Positions 24,640-35,681 of a DNA stretch of 64,000 nucleotides are shown one piece after another. The notes beneath the pieces were generated by a model. It had not been told where the DNA came from. It did no database searches and worked only from the letters and a program-made list of their open reading frames with translations. Source of the DNA: Hsuehochloa calcarea (taxonomy: Eukaryota > Streptophyta > Magnoliopsida > Poales > Poaceae). Location: assembly GCA_036346395.1 (NCBI GenBank), contig CM070601.1:14629763-14693762 (forward strand). Reading direction: 5' to 3'. The first letter of the stretch is position 1; every line of letters starts with the position of its first letter. Made by a program: the position numbers and the translations under genes.

Positions 24640-25307
24640 ACTACTTTACTCCTGCTAGCGACAGGGCTTGAACATAAAGTTAAATGCACTCGAGATGAAC
24701 CAGGCCATGCACGTTCGAGGGGAGCTATGCGTCTTCATCAAGGCAGATATAGTTAACACCACCGGAGAGTTTCACGCCGTCGACACCGATGAACGACCTC
24801 AAAACAATTGATTCAATATTGTAATTCACTTTGACTGGTTATAATTCAATTTGTAACTCTAGCGACATTATATATACTTGAAAAATTCTTTTGTAATTGA
24901 TTTTGAGTTAAATGATCACTTTGAGTTGTCAACAATTATCTGTGATATGCTTCTGTTGCCTAGTTTTCAGAGGGCATGGCTAGCAATTCCTGAGGCTAGC
25001 TGAAAATACGATAAAAATTAATTAGGTCTAAAGACTTATCACAGACGGTTCCAACCATGAACCGTCTGTGATACTACAGAATCACAGACGATTCGTGTTT
25101 GGAACCGTCTGTGATACTACAGAATCACAGACGGTTCGAATCACAGACGGTTCGTGGTTGGAACCGTCTGTGATTCTGTAGTATCACAGACGGTTCCAAC
25201 CATGAACCGTCTGTGATAACCGTCTGTTATAAAATTTCAGACGGTTTAAAAACCGTCTGTGATGACTGTTACGAACCGTCTGTGATGAGTTTTTCTGTAG
25301 TAGTGAC
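24640..25307. mobile_element. CACTA (En/Spm) terminus with subterminal inverted array
   Basis: The right end is ...ttttctgtagtagtg at 25307, whose reverse complement is CACTACTACAGAAAAACTCA, a typical CACTA terminus. Inside, from 25037, 'cacagacggttc' and its reverse complement 'gaaccgtctgtg' alternate many times, the subterminal transposase-binding array of this superfamily. The other terminus is not found, so the element is truncated. A short open stretch upstream (24700-24815) may be the end of an element-encoded protein but cannot be named. Confidence 0.75.
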
Positions 25308-25309
25308 TC

Positions 25310-25845
25310 TTACGTCCCAACAGCCCCATTCATCGCCTTATAAAGAGCCTATAACGGATCCTATCCGAACTCATTTGTTCCAACCCATTAAGTGTGTGAC
25401 CCTGTAGGTTCATACGTAATCGGTTATGAATCAGAAACTCCTTTTCAACCACGAGTCGTTAACGGTTCTTAGCAGGACATAACGATTACCGAACACACAT
25501 AAATATTATATCGGACGGACCTTACGCAATCTAATCTGCGATCAGATCCTTATCACTTATGACCAACTCGTATCTCCATACGACCAGTTCCTATTTAGTC
25601 ACGACCAGTTCGTCAACCAGTTAGTGATCATGTTCAAACAGTTTACGACCAGTCCGTACCTCCAGACGATCAGTTCGTATCTGATCGGATTGAATGATCT
25701 GCTTGCGTATTCTCCTTTTGCCCCCACGACATCTAGTTGAATTCCAGGTGAGATATCTGTCATTTATGGGCTGTTCAATACTTTCTCGATCAAGTGATGA
25801 ATAACTTAATGTGGTCGATTCTTCGACCACTAGTGGCCTAGATCT
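25310..25845 (-). mobile_element. Inverted, partial copy of the Angela-like copia LTR
   Basis: Its reverse complement aligns with about 21900-22430 of the LTR at 21297-22902. Shared in order are 'ccactagtg.tcgaag', 'agaaagtattgaacag', 'atctcacctg.a.ttcaac', repeated 'ctggtcgta.ggagatacga', 'aggt.cgtccgatat', and 'cataaccgattac'. The sequences are clearly diverged, so the two copies are old or came from different family members. The LTR start is missing. The CACTA terminus adjoins its end directly. Confidence 0.7.
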
Positions 25846-26109
25846 GCAGAATAACTGTACAAATTACCTCCGTGAAGACCAGAAACGCGTGCACAGCCCA
25901 CCGAACCGACGCCGGCTTGACCCGACGCTCTCATGAAGATAAAAACGCCCCGAAGGCTGCTGGCCGAAAAAAAACGCCATCGGCGAGACCCGACCCAGAG
26001 CAACATTGCTGCAGTGGTCCCTTTGTGCTGATTCCACCGGTGCCAGCGTCCGCGGTGGCCCTGGGCACCCGAAGGGGCCAGCATGATTCGAACGCACGGT
26101 GATTGGTGT

Positions 26110-26318
26110 ACACGTAGTAAAAATAAATCACATTTTTAGTACAATTGTACTACATCCTCATCCAACACATATATAACGCATATGCTTCAGACAGATAACA
26201 CAAAGCTCAGGCATCATCCAACGTAATTCATATGCTTAGAGGTCGGCCCACTGATTCGAGGTTAATCAGCACATAGTCTGATCTGGTACCCCAGTTGGCT
26301 CTTTATCCTTACACGTCA

Positions 26319-26350
<32 letters not shown>

Positions 26351-27090
26351 TTGGTGGTGTCCCCGACTAGACACGCTATCCTATAGCTATCACCAAAAAA
26401 TTGCCATCCATGAAAGGTACTTGGACTGTGGCTATACGACCCCGCAGAAGCACGTAACTTATGCTGGTCGTGCGTGGAAATAATATGCGTTGTGCAGACT
26501 AGCTTTTTGCACAGCGAAATCACTCAAGTAACGTAGAAAGAAACATATAGAATATCATCGAAAAAAAGAGAAAGCAATGGAAAAATATTCGAGACTTCGA
26601 GTCAATTGATAGTAACCCAAACACATCACCCTGTTTTTTGTTATACATACTCCATCCCATCCCATCCCATCTGACGTGACGTATGGAGCAATTTGGTGGT
26701 GTCGCAGTCGCAGAGTAAACGGACACCTTAGTGTGGGACGGAGATATACATATATATATATATCGATACAGATCCCAAAGTCCAAACATGACAAGAACGT
26801 ACGTTTGTCTCATGCGCGGCATCGTATGCTCTACTACTAGTGCTCACACTAGTTCGTAGTTAATTATCATGGCCAATCTCGATATATAGAGAGAGAAACA
26901 TGGAATTAAACAACACCGTTTTCTTATCTTTCGTTCTAATGCAAGGCACCGATCGAATCGATCGATCGAGTTCGTTAAGTATTTCACATTGCATTATTCT
27001 CACGGTGCAAATGTGCAGTTTTTCGCTATACACGCAAAAAATTTCGACTAGCTAGGGCTTGCGATTCTCGCCGGCACATGGGCGATGGGG
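26110..27090. other. Intergenic, includes (ct)n microsatellite
   Basis: A pure CT run lies at about 26327-26351 and a short (TA)n at about 26748-26763. No gene is recognised. The stretch is downstream of the minus-strand S40-like gene, so part of it may be its 3' untranslated region. Confidence 0.35.
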
Positions 27091-27094
27091 TTGA

Positions 27095-27250
27095 TCAGCT
27101 CTCGAGGAAGCCGGTCATGCGGAGCACGGCGGTGCGGACGGAGCGGAGGTCGCGGCCCTTGAGCGTGCGCCCGTGCCCCACGCACACCGAGAAGGCCGCC
27201 CTCTCCTCCGAGCACCGCCGCCTCGCCGCGATCTCGTGCGGCGGCACGAA

Positions 27251-27281
<31 letters not shown>

Positions 27282-27532
27282 TCCCCATCGCAACAGTCGT
27301 TGTCGTAGCCCCGCGCCCACGCGGTGGCCGGCTCCGTCGACCTCATTACTGGGATGCCCACTGGCGCGGACGAGCCCGGGCGCGCCGCATCCCCGTGCAG
27401 CTGCTTGCCGCGGTGCTGGTGCTGGTGCTGGCCGTGGCCGTGGTCGTGATCGCCGTGGTGTTGGTCCGGCCATAGAACGTCGGATTCTTGGAACTCCTCC
27501 ATGGCCGTGGCCGGCGCCGAAGATGAGCACAT
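27095..27532 (-). CDS. S40-family (DUF584) senescence regulator-like protein, 145 aa
   Basis: Single-exon gene. It has the two signatures of the S40/DUF584 family: an N-terminal MEEFQESDVLWP and a C-terminal VPPHEIAARR followed by FSVCVGHGRTLKGRDL and a TGF ending. S40 proteins are small, mostly nuclear plant proteins linked to leaf senescence and stress; the biochemical activity is unknown. Between the motifs lie a His-rich stretch and a Ser-Ala dipeptide repeat made by a gacgcc hexanucleotide run. Two starts are possible: Met at 27532 or Met at 27502, which begins the conserved motif. A TATA box (TATATATA, 27586-27579) lies just upstream, so the leader is short either way. The gene is intact, and is a paralogue of the gene at 34179-34667. 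Confidence 0.88.
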
Positions 27533-27578
27533 CCGTGGATTATTGGGTTAGCTGGCGATCGATCTGCACGCGGCGACG

Positions 27579-27586
27579 TATATATA
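27579..27586 (-). promoter_or_regulatory. TATA box of the S40-like gene
   Basis: TATATATA on the minus strand, 47 nt upstream of the first ATG. At the usual 30-nt spacing, transcription would start at about 27550, giving a leader of about 20 nt to the first Met or about 50 nt to the second. Confidence 0.6.
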
Positions 27587-27599
27587 GGGGAAGAATGAG

Positions 27600-28717
27600 A
27601 ATCGAAGGGGTTAATTATGTGATGCGACAGTGAGCACACTAGCGAGTAACGATGTCGTCACGCCGGTGGAAAAGAAAAGGTGGCACCGGTTTTCTGCATG
27701 CGCGCGCGCGGTTTCACGGTGGACGTTAAGGGCTTAAGGCCGGCCGGCGTTGGCTAGCTGCTGCAAGCTGTTCCATGGGCCATGATGTTGCAATTAGCCA
27801 GCTCATATCATATATGCTCTCTTTCTTTTTTTTGGACAGAAAGCTATGACCTTACATTGAACGGACCCATTTGTTAGCCAAATATATGCCTCTTGGATAT
27901 ACCCGGGATCATACAGCGAGAACTAAACATCGAGAAGTACCACGTATAAATATTTCGAAACTGCTAGTTCTCTGTCGCATGTTTTTTCCTTTTATTTCAA
28001 TCGTTTTTTCGGCCGTCTGATTAGCTTTGAGATTTGTGTTTTCCGGGTCCGCCTTTCACTTTCGGGTTTTATTTGAGCCCGTTTTGCTCCGAACGGTGGA
28101 GCGTGAGACCGTGAACGTACTCAGTATGCATTGTTTTTGAATAATTTTTGGGAACCGCGCTGCTTGTCCTGAGCGGAAGACTCGAGACACAGTCACGGGC
28201 GTCGGATGGAGCAGAGGCGAGCTGAAGGCTCGAGATGCTTTTCTTTGATGGCGATTAGGAAGCGCGGTGGAGGCGAGTGGAAGGCTCGAGATGCTTTGCT
28301 TTGCTGGTGATTCGGAGGCGCGGCGGAGGCGTGGTGTTTCGGCGTCGGGATCGTCCTCGTTGATAGCAGCTACTGAGGTGGAGTTAAGTTGCCTCTTTTC
28401 GCCTTGATTTTGTTTAGTCTCCGTCCTTTTCGCCGCCTTCTTCGTCGTTTTGGGCGTCGGTGTTTGCTAATAGATTAATCATCTATTATGCTTCGTTTTT
28501 TTTTCTTTGCAACGTGGAAGCAATCCAAGTTAAGTTGGTTTTGATCCTACGGTTGAAAATATGACTGATATACCAAAAAATATCAGTCGAAAGATGTATA
28601 GACACTCTCTAAATATTTTGATCTCTTACATAAGCAAATTAGAAATTATATAGATTAACCAATCATGAAGAGACCAGAACTACCACTAATCCCCCCCCTA
28701 TCTCCCCGACCCTCCTT
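27600..28717. other. Intergenic region upstream of the S40-like gene
   Basis: No coding exon is supported. At 28220-28330, 'gaggcgagctgaaggctcgagatgctttt' is followed by a near copy ('gaggcgagtggaaggctcgagatgctttg') about 60 bp later. No known family is recognised. Confidence 0.4.
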
Positions 28718-28720
28718 TTG

Positions 28721-29426
28721 CACTACTGGAGACGACCTCTTTGCCGAGGGCCTCAAGCCCTAGGCAAAGGCCCATTAACCCTCGGCAAAGGCTTTGCCGA
28801 GGGCATCCTCGACAAGAGCTCTCGGGAATTTTGAGTCGTGAAGAGGGTCTTTGCCGAGGGCCCTTTATCGGGCACTCGGCAAAACCTTTGCCGAGGGCTG
28901 GACCCGCACTCGGCAAAGAAAAGCAGCCGTCACGGCGCCGGCGCCTCGGACGGAGTCTTTGCCGAGGGCCGTCTCCGGGGGCCCTCGGCAAAGAATTATT
29001 ATTTTTTTAAAAAAAAATCTTTGCCGAGGGCCTCCAACCATGGCCCTCGGCAAAGAATTATTATTTTTTGAAAAATCTTTGCCGAGGGCCTCCAACCATG
29101 GCCCTCAGCAAAGAATTATTATTATTTTTTTGAAAAATCTTTGCCGAGGGCCTCCAACCATGGCCCTCGGCAAAGAAATATTGCAGAATTTTTCCAAAAA
29201 ATCTTTGCCGAGGGCAATGGGACGGCCCTCGGCAAAGAATCGGCAAAGAAATTTTATTTATTTTTTAAAAAGTCTTTGCCGAGGGCCTCCAACCATGGCC
29301 CTCGGCAAAGAAATGTTCCAGAATTTTTCCAATAAATCTTTGCCGAGGGCCTTGGTCATTGCCCTCGGCAAAGAGGCAGAAATTTTAAAAAAAATTTATT
29401 GTTTTTTGCATTCCATCGACACAAGC

Positions 29427-29467
<41 letters not shown>

Positions 29468-32400
29468 ACCATCACATATATATATCACACAGAACCCATT
29501 TTCTCACAATATATCACAACCATAATTGTGAACCACAAATCACAATATATTACAACGACAAGTCACATGTTCATCATCATTCACATGTTTATTACGACAA
29601 GTTCATGAGATCCAAGCAAAAGTCAGAACCATAAACCACAAATATTACAATAAAGTCCAACCACATCACCTAGCACTAGTCCTCATCAAGGTAGCCTATG
29701 AGGCGGTGGTGAAGGAAAAGCGGGATCACCCGTGACGCACTCACGGGATGATTGGAACCCATGACGGAGGTGCACAAAGGAGCGGATTGCATGTGTGAGT
29801 AATCCGGGAAAACAATTTTGGAACTTAGAGATTGCATCTAGTAATCTAGGAATACAAAAAGATTAGACTCAATTGAAAATTTCGGCAGCACCTCCCCTGC
29901 ACGGGGAGGTTTCCAAAACCTGCAAGAAACAACGGCACGAACGCCGACATCCACAACGGCACGAACGCCGACATCCACAACAACACGGCCGACATACATG
30001 CAAAGCACAAGCGAAAAGTGAACTTTCATACTTACAGGAGTAGCTGCGGGAGTAGGAGGTGGAGTAGTAAAACCGCAGTACACCCGATGCTTGCCCAAGA
30101 CTTTGCATGATCACCATCATCTCCGCTTCTCTTACTTTGCGGCGTCGAGCGCGACTGCTTGGGCTGCAATGTCTTGATCGGTTCAGCGTTCTGCTCTTGA
30201 CTTTGCCTTTTTGTTTCTTGCAGCTCGGCCTGCAATATTTCACTCCAATGTATCAGTAATGCAAATCTAATTTAGGTGTGTAAATATCAACGTACGACGA
30301 GTAAAACAGGAATTACCTGGAGTGCATGGACCTGCTGCAGTGCTGGAGAAGGCCGTGTGCGTATGGGCTGGATGGAGCTCGTGCTCCGTGCTCGGATAGC
30401 GTCGAGGGAGGGAACAGTGGTGGAGTCGATGGCGCCGTCTGCAATCCACAGCCGCCCGTGCTTCTTGCCTCCTCCGAGCCTCATGATCGTCTCTGCGTCA
30501 ATGGGCTCAGTGCGCACATCGTAATCTTCCCCATAGATCTCCCTTACCGAGGACGTGTACTCTTGGACTTTAGTGTACACGTTCGGGTCGGAGTACACCT
30601 GGGGCGGGGCAGCCGGGTCGAAGGAGACAGAGGACGACGCCCTGCCCATGTGGGACATAGCCCACGCAGAGAACTCCGAGACCTCCTCGCCCGGGTGCGC
30701 AGCCTCCTGCGAGAAAGACGGGAAGATGGTGAGAAATCAAGCAGAATTGAGCATCAAAATAAATGAAAGAAATCACTTACGTATGCTTGTTTGTATCCGG
30801 GGAGGCTGCGGCTGCCTTGATGGTGAGTTGGACCTTGCCTCATCAGACGCTGTTCCCGCTGCCTCTCGTGCGTGTCAACAAAGTCCTGTGATAACCACTT
30901 GTCCACGATCATGGCCCAGCACTCGGGATACGATCGGCACCACCAGGGAATCACCTACAAGTCATCGAGTATTTGACATATAAGAAGATGAAATTGAACC
31001 TACTTAATATCAAAAGCGAATCATTATGAATGTTATTCGCCTACCTCAAAATCTTGGTCCCGGTCAACAGAATCAGTCTTGCTTGAGGCTTGGGAGGGGC
31101 CGCAAAACCGACCAGTAGTAGTCTATGTGGGCTTGGGCGCGCCCATGGTGGTGCATGTCGGTGACGTACTTCCTACAAGCCGTGGCGTACGCCGATTCGC
31201 TGGGCCTCAAGTCCTTCTTGACCTTGAAAAATTTCGCATACAAAACCGATGTATCCATTCATTATTTCAATAAAACATTTAACCAATGAATGAGATGTAT
31301 TAAGCAATGTTGTGCGAGAAAAACTTACCCAAAACTCCGCCAATACCCGCTCACCTTGTTGCGGTAAGTGTCATCCGTGACAGTAGCATACTGTCCCGAT
31401 TGGAGGCCGGCTCCGCACCACCGCTCTTGGACGATTGCACAATGCCGGGTACCATTTCTGCACAAAACACCAAGGATGCTCGCGGGTGCGTCTTTGAGTA
31501 CTGACAAAACCAACCAGCCCTGCACAAGTGATTAAGAAAATTTATCGATTTCTCTTATGATTTCCAACATATCTTATGAAGTAGTTGTGATAACATCTAT
31601 AGTTACTTACCTCTTTGCCATAGGTCAAATCATCAAGCGGTTGTGAGGAAGCGGAACCGGAGGGAGGCTCGCGGGACCTCGCTCGTAGGGAGTCCGGGTA
31701 GCGGTACCCCCTCCCTCGCCCTCGAGCCCCGACTTGCTCGAAACCTGCTCGAGATGTTTGGGTTTTAGGCATCCGACGTCACAACTTGCTCGAAACCTTC
31801 TCAATTTTTTACCACAGCCTACACATGCGATAACATGACACCTCGACAAGTTTCGTGATTTTCGGACTTCGTATGGATTTTATATAATTTAAAAATACTT
31901 TTCCGACAAGTTCCTCGTCATGTTACGTGAAGAAGATGCCCGAAATTTGATGCGAGTTCGTGGATAGGGACTCAACATACACCAAATACCATGAATAATA
32001 TTTTTTGAATCACTAAATTGCATTATTCCATCCACCTGCAGTTCAAATTTGAAATATTCGAAAAAAATCAATGAAAAGAAATAAATTAGGGATATATATC
32101 AAAAAAGTCAAAATTGGCCCAAATTTTAAAATTGAGTTTTAAATAATGTATTATAGCACCACAAAAAAACTGGGTTCAAAAAACCAAAAAAAAAAAAATT
32201 CTTTGCCGAGGGTCTAGCGTGGCCCTCGGCAAAGGGGATCTTTGCCGAGGGCTTGGCCAATGGCCCTCGGCAAAGAAAATTTTTTTAAAAAAATTAAAAA
32301 TCTTTGCTGAGTGCCTGACGGCGGGCACTCGGCAAAGACTGACGCCAGTGGCCGCCGTGACCCATCCGGCCATATTTGTCGAGGGCCCATTTGCCGAGGG

Positions 32401-32548
32401 CTGAGCCCTGCCGTTTCTTTGCCGAGGGCCTATCTTTGCCGAGGGCTCCTGGGGCTGGCACTCGGCAAATAGAACCTTTGCTGAGTGCCCGAGATATAGC
32501 CCTCGGCAAACTCAGAAGCCCTCGGCAAAGGATGGGTTTCCAGTAGTG
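28721..32548. mobile_element. CACTA (En/Spm) element, apparently both ends present
   Basis: The left end is CACTACTGGAGACGACCTC and the right end is ...GGGTTTCCAGTAGTG, inverted repeats of each other. The flanks are the same 3-bp target duplication ttg (28718-28720 and 32549-32551), the length CACTA elements generate. Both ends carry arrays of ctttgccgagggc and its complement (28738-29375 and 32200-32530), forming many potential hairpins. The 3.8-kb body holds only a degraded TnpA/Transposase_24-like gene on the minus strand and a (TA)n run at 29430-29465; no TNP2-type transposase was found, so it is non-autonomous. It sits between two S40-like paralogues. Confidence 0.9.
30060..31772 (-). 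pseudogene. CACTA-encoded Transposase_24/TnpA-like gene, frameshifted
   Basis: Exons inferred with GT-AG junctions: 31772-31611, 31519-31329, about 31260-31045, 30954-30781, 30706-30317 and 30229 onward. Recognisable family motifs include ACRKYVTDMHHHGRAQA, then IPWWCRSYPECW, and IDAETIMRLGGG with KHGRLWIADGAIDS. Plant Ptta/En/Spm (Transposase_24) proteins have this order and bind element ends rather than catalysing cleavage. In the third exon the frame of the DMHHH motif runs into a TGA at 31075-31073, while the next exon needs another frame, so a small indel has broken the gene. A coiled, Gln/Glu-rich tail (AELQETKRQSQEQN) begins the last exon. Confidence 0.7.
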
Positions 32549-32551
32549 TTG

Positions 32552-34178
32552 GATTGGATGCAACCGTTTCAAATCGTTGAGGTTTGGTAGAGAGTGGACT
32601 TGAGGTGTAGGTAATAGTAAGGCCATGATGGAGTAATTACTTTGAATATTCTTTATCACGTCCTAGTCATTACTTGGTTCCCAGACCTGATAGTAGAGGT
32701 AGTACCTACCACAACTTAAGGAAAACATTGGTGTGCAGTAGTGTAGTAGCAGCTGAGTTGAGCGCATTTGTGGCTCGAGTACATCGAGAGCAAAATGGAA
32801 TAATGGAAAGAAGAAGGGGGAAAATGCAAGCGAATATTAATTATGCATGTGCACGTTCTGTAAAAGCTTAAAGAAGAAGGAAGCAACTGACTGGCGTGCA
32901 ATTGTTGAGTTCGGCGGCTCTCTACTGTTATAGTGGCGTGGATCACGCTATACATATAATAACTACAGTGCGTGTTCTAGCTAGAGGCTAATTCACATGC
33001 ATATATAAGGCCTGACCGGGTACTACTCGAGCACGTTCGATCGTCGTCACCACGAGATGTATATACATCAGTACGTGTTACTAGATCATACAAATTATTC
33101 TAGTTTTAGTACATTTGACCTATATATTTTGGTTTTGGCATCGAAAATCTTCACGGGAAGATAGATAACCACTCCAAGTGCCCACAGTTTTTGCTCTCAG
33201 AAAGGGGCAAAAAAACAAACACATGGAAATAATGTACTACGTGCTTTGTACTGTTCAACTGATGTATTATGTGTACCAAGACCAAGAGTGACAATGGCAC
33301 ACCATATATGTACGTCATGGTTAGGCATCTTGAACGAATCATCTCACATTAAAGGCCCTTTCTGCGATTCTTTTTAGGTTTATTTACACGAGTGTGGAAG
33401 GTAGGAAGTTTCGGTTCACCTAACCAATTTAGATCAATAGTTGATGAAACTCTTTATATCATTCTTAATTTGTTTATGTAGAATAGCAAAATATTTTTAC
33501 TTAACACTTTTCAATATTTAGTTATCACTTGTATGATGCTCTGGCTAAAAATTTGCCTAGCTCATGGGCGTCATTTTTCGAGCAGTAGTACTGGCACGCA
33601 TGCGCATTTGATGGCGTCATATGTTTCTCATGGCCTTTGCCTTGCAACTTGCAGGTCGTTAGTCGTTGCTCAGGAAACAATCAAGAGGGGAAAAGCCAGC
33701 AAATTCTAAGCATGCAGTCATTGCACCGTGCAGCTACCAAAATGCCCAAACTCTGCCAAAAAGTATCCTCTGGGTTGGTGCATCATCCTACGCTTCTCTG
33801 TCAACGTACACATCACAAGAACACATTTCCTTCGTACCACCACATAACTATCTATTCGATTCTTTTGGAAGAACATGCATTCCCATCACCGTCCTAAAAC
33901 TGCAAACTAGACCCGTTTCTGCCGTTCTCAAAATCAAAGAAAAAGAAAGAAAAACTAATGACAACATTTCCCCCTCACTATACCGTTTTCCAAAGAAAAA
34001 GAAAAAAAAGAATCCCCTCACTAATTCCTCTCGCTAGTAATTCACTTACTCGGCAGCTTCAAACGGATATCCTCCAAACATTCCTCGAGACAAGCAAAAA
34101 AAGATCACAACAATACCCCATTTCCAAAAAAGAAAAAGAAGAAGAAGAAGAAGCAAACATCGATGAGCTGAATGCATG
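32552..34178. other. Intergenic, no recognised gene
   Basis: No supported exon. A purine-rich run (33930-34010) and 'gaagaagaagaagaag' (34135-34153) lie just downstream of the second S40-like gene. Open frames at 33637-34037 are unconvincing. Confidence 0.3.
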
Positions 34179-34667
34179 CTACCGGCGATGCACCAACACG
34201 GACGTCGTCGGGTGACGAGGAGCAGCGGTGACTCGTGTGGGGATATCAATCGGAGACGACACCAAAGACCTCCACACTTCACGTTTACCGGCAGCAGCAG
34301 ACTCCACGCGGCGGCCGGACTCTCCGAAACCGCAGCAAAGCCACCAGAACTCTCCTCCGTCCTCGCGCTCGATCTCCCTCGCCGTGTCATCGTCCGGCCA
34401 TAGCACGTCCGCCTCCTGGAACTCCTCCGCCACGTCGTCGTGCCGGGTAGCCGTGGACGACGGGTCGGAGAGGAAGCCGTCGGAACGGTCAAAACACAGC
34501 ACGCCCGACGTCGAGCTCGGCGAGGCAGGCTGGTCGCTGAGCGATTCCCACGAGAAGACGGCGGTGGCCTCGTGCAGCTCCGGATCCGGCAGGCAGTGCT
34601 CCTGATCCCGCGACGGCGGCGGTGTCTCCTCCGGCCATAGGACGTCGGCTTCTTGGAACTCTTCCAT
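34179..34667 (-). CDS. S40-family-like protein with duplicated EFQEADVLWP motif, 162 aa
   Basis: Single exon. The start is the ATG at 34667, giving MEEFQEADVLWP exactly as in the family. The same motif recurs in the middle of the protein (EEFQEADVLWPDDD, DNA about 34389-34430), so it has been duplicated within the gene. The C-terminal half lacks the PPHE and GRTLKGRDL motifs seen in the neighbour at 27095-27532 and ends SSPIDIPTR then ...VLVHRR, so it is a shortened or derived member. It has the same orientation as the first gene and lies about 6.6 kb from it, with a CACTA element between. A role in senescence or stress is inferred from family membership only; it might be a decaying paralogue. 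Confidence 0.75.
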   Translation of the reverse strand: MEEFQEADVLWPEETPPPSRDQEHCLPDPELHEATAVFSWESLSDQPASPSSTSGVLCFDRSDGFLSDPSSTATRHDDVAEEFQEADVLWPDDDTAREIEREDGGEFWWLCCGFGESGRRVESAAAGKREVWRSLVSSPIDIPTRVTAAPRHPTTSVLVHRR

Positions 34668-34699
34668 TAGTCTTGGTTTCGAATTTACCAACGCTAATG

Positions 34700-35184
34700 G
34701 GCGATCATTTTTGTATTGGGCGTTTGTGAGAGAACCTCGTCAGGAGCTTGCATGGGCCCTGACGTGACGTAGGGGGCACCTCTTCATTTTAATTACCAAA
34801 AGGCCCTCAAAATGGCAAATTGCCATGACGTTTTCTGGTTTTTAGTGAGACTCTGTCGATTAATTACGTGATGTTTGTGTTAACTGAGAGGTGTCAGCGT
34901 CTGAGAAAATTTCTCTCTGGTTTTTCGAGAAGCTCTGGAAAATTGGACCTGGCGAGTCCTTCGATTGCAAGAATCATTTTGATCGCAAGAGCTGGGAGAG
35001 GAGGTTATCGAGTGACGGAAGCAAGCGCATAACAAACGCCAAATTGCCTTATTCCAATGGATAGCCAACCATTCGAAAGCTCGAAGCTTGACCAGGAAAG
35101 GCAGGAATGTGGTTAGGAAGCCCCACGCATCAGGTCATCCCGGAATGAGCCCCCTGATGGGCACAGCTCATTGCTTGCATGTAC

Positions 35185-35187
<3 letters not shown>
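34700..35187. other. Upstream region of the second S40-like gene
   Basis: Probable promoter side, with no TATA box that I would defend. No gene or transposon end is recognised. Confidence 0.3.
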
Positions 35188-35242
<55 letters not shown>

Positions 35243-35620
35243 AAAATGGTTTGGTATTCCTGGGAGTATGTACTTCCGCATATATATATATATATATATA
35301 CCACTTAAATCGTATGATAATACCTCTTTATCTATTTGAGTATACTCCAATGATGATTATAAGATACTCCAAAGTGAGTTCTATGAAAAAAAAAATCATT
35401 AAAGTCCACCTTTTATAGCTAAATTTGTGTATATACTTCTTTTATGTATGAAAAAAGGTATATAGCAAAAATAAAGGACTCCAATGAAAATTTTTCAATC
35501 AAATCGCATTGGAGTATCTTATAATTGATATTTAAGTATACTGAAAATGACAAAGAAGTATAATATATTTATTTAAGTGGTATATTCAAGCGGAGTATGT
35601 ACTCAGAGAATGAAACAGGT

Positions 35621-35680
<60 letters not shown>
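35188..35680. mobile_element. Small element inserted inside a (TA)n microsatellite (Micron/MITE-like)
   Basis: A 382-bp sequence (35241-35622) is flanked on both sides by long pure TA runs (35189-35240 and 35623-35680). Its ends are imperfect inverted repeats: the left reads ggaaaatggtttggtattcc ... gagtatgtacttccgc ... accacttaaat, and the reverse complement of the right reads ggacctgtttcattctctga ... gtacatactccgc ... accacttaaat. A second TA run lies inside (35279-35300). It encodes nothing. Rice Micron elements are known to sit in TA microsatellites; membership here is an inference. Confidence 0.65.

Positions 35681-35681
<1 letters not shown>

Noticed and set aside
28738..29375. Regularly spaced repeats resembling a CRISPR array (ctttgccgagggc units)
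   Set aside because: The units alternate in orientation, spacers are related to each other, the DNA is plant nuclear, and they sit at a CACTA terminus as its subterminal array.
28851..29525. 224-codon open frame (plus) and overlapping frames
   Set aside because: They only read through the CACTA subterminal repeats and the adjoining (TA)n run; the translation is a repeat of the same short peptide.
34668..34691. Earlier start for the second S40-like gene
   Set aside because: The codon at 34691 is TTG; the ATG at 34667 begins exactly at the conserved MEEFQ motif.
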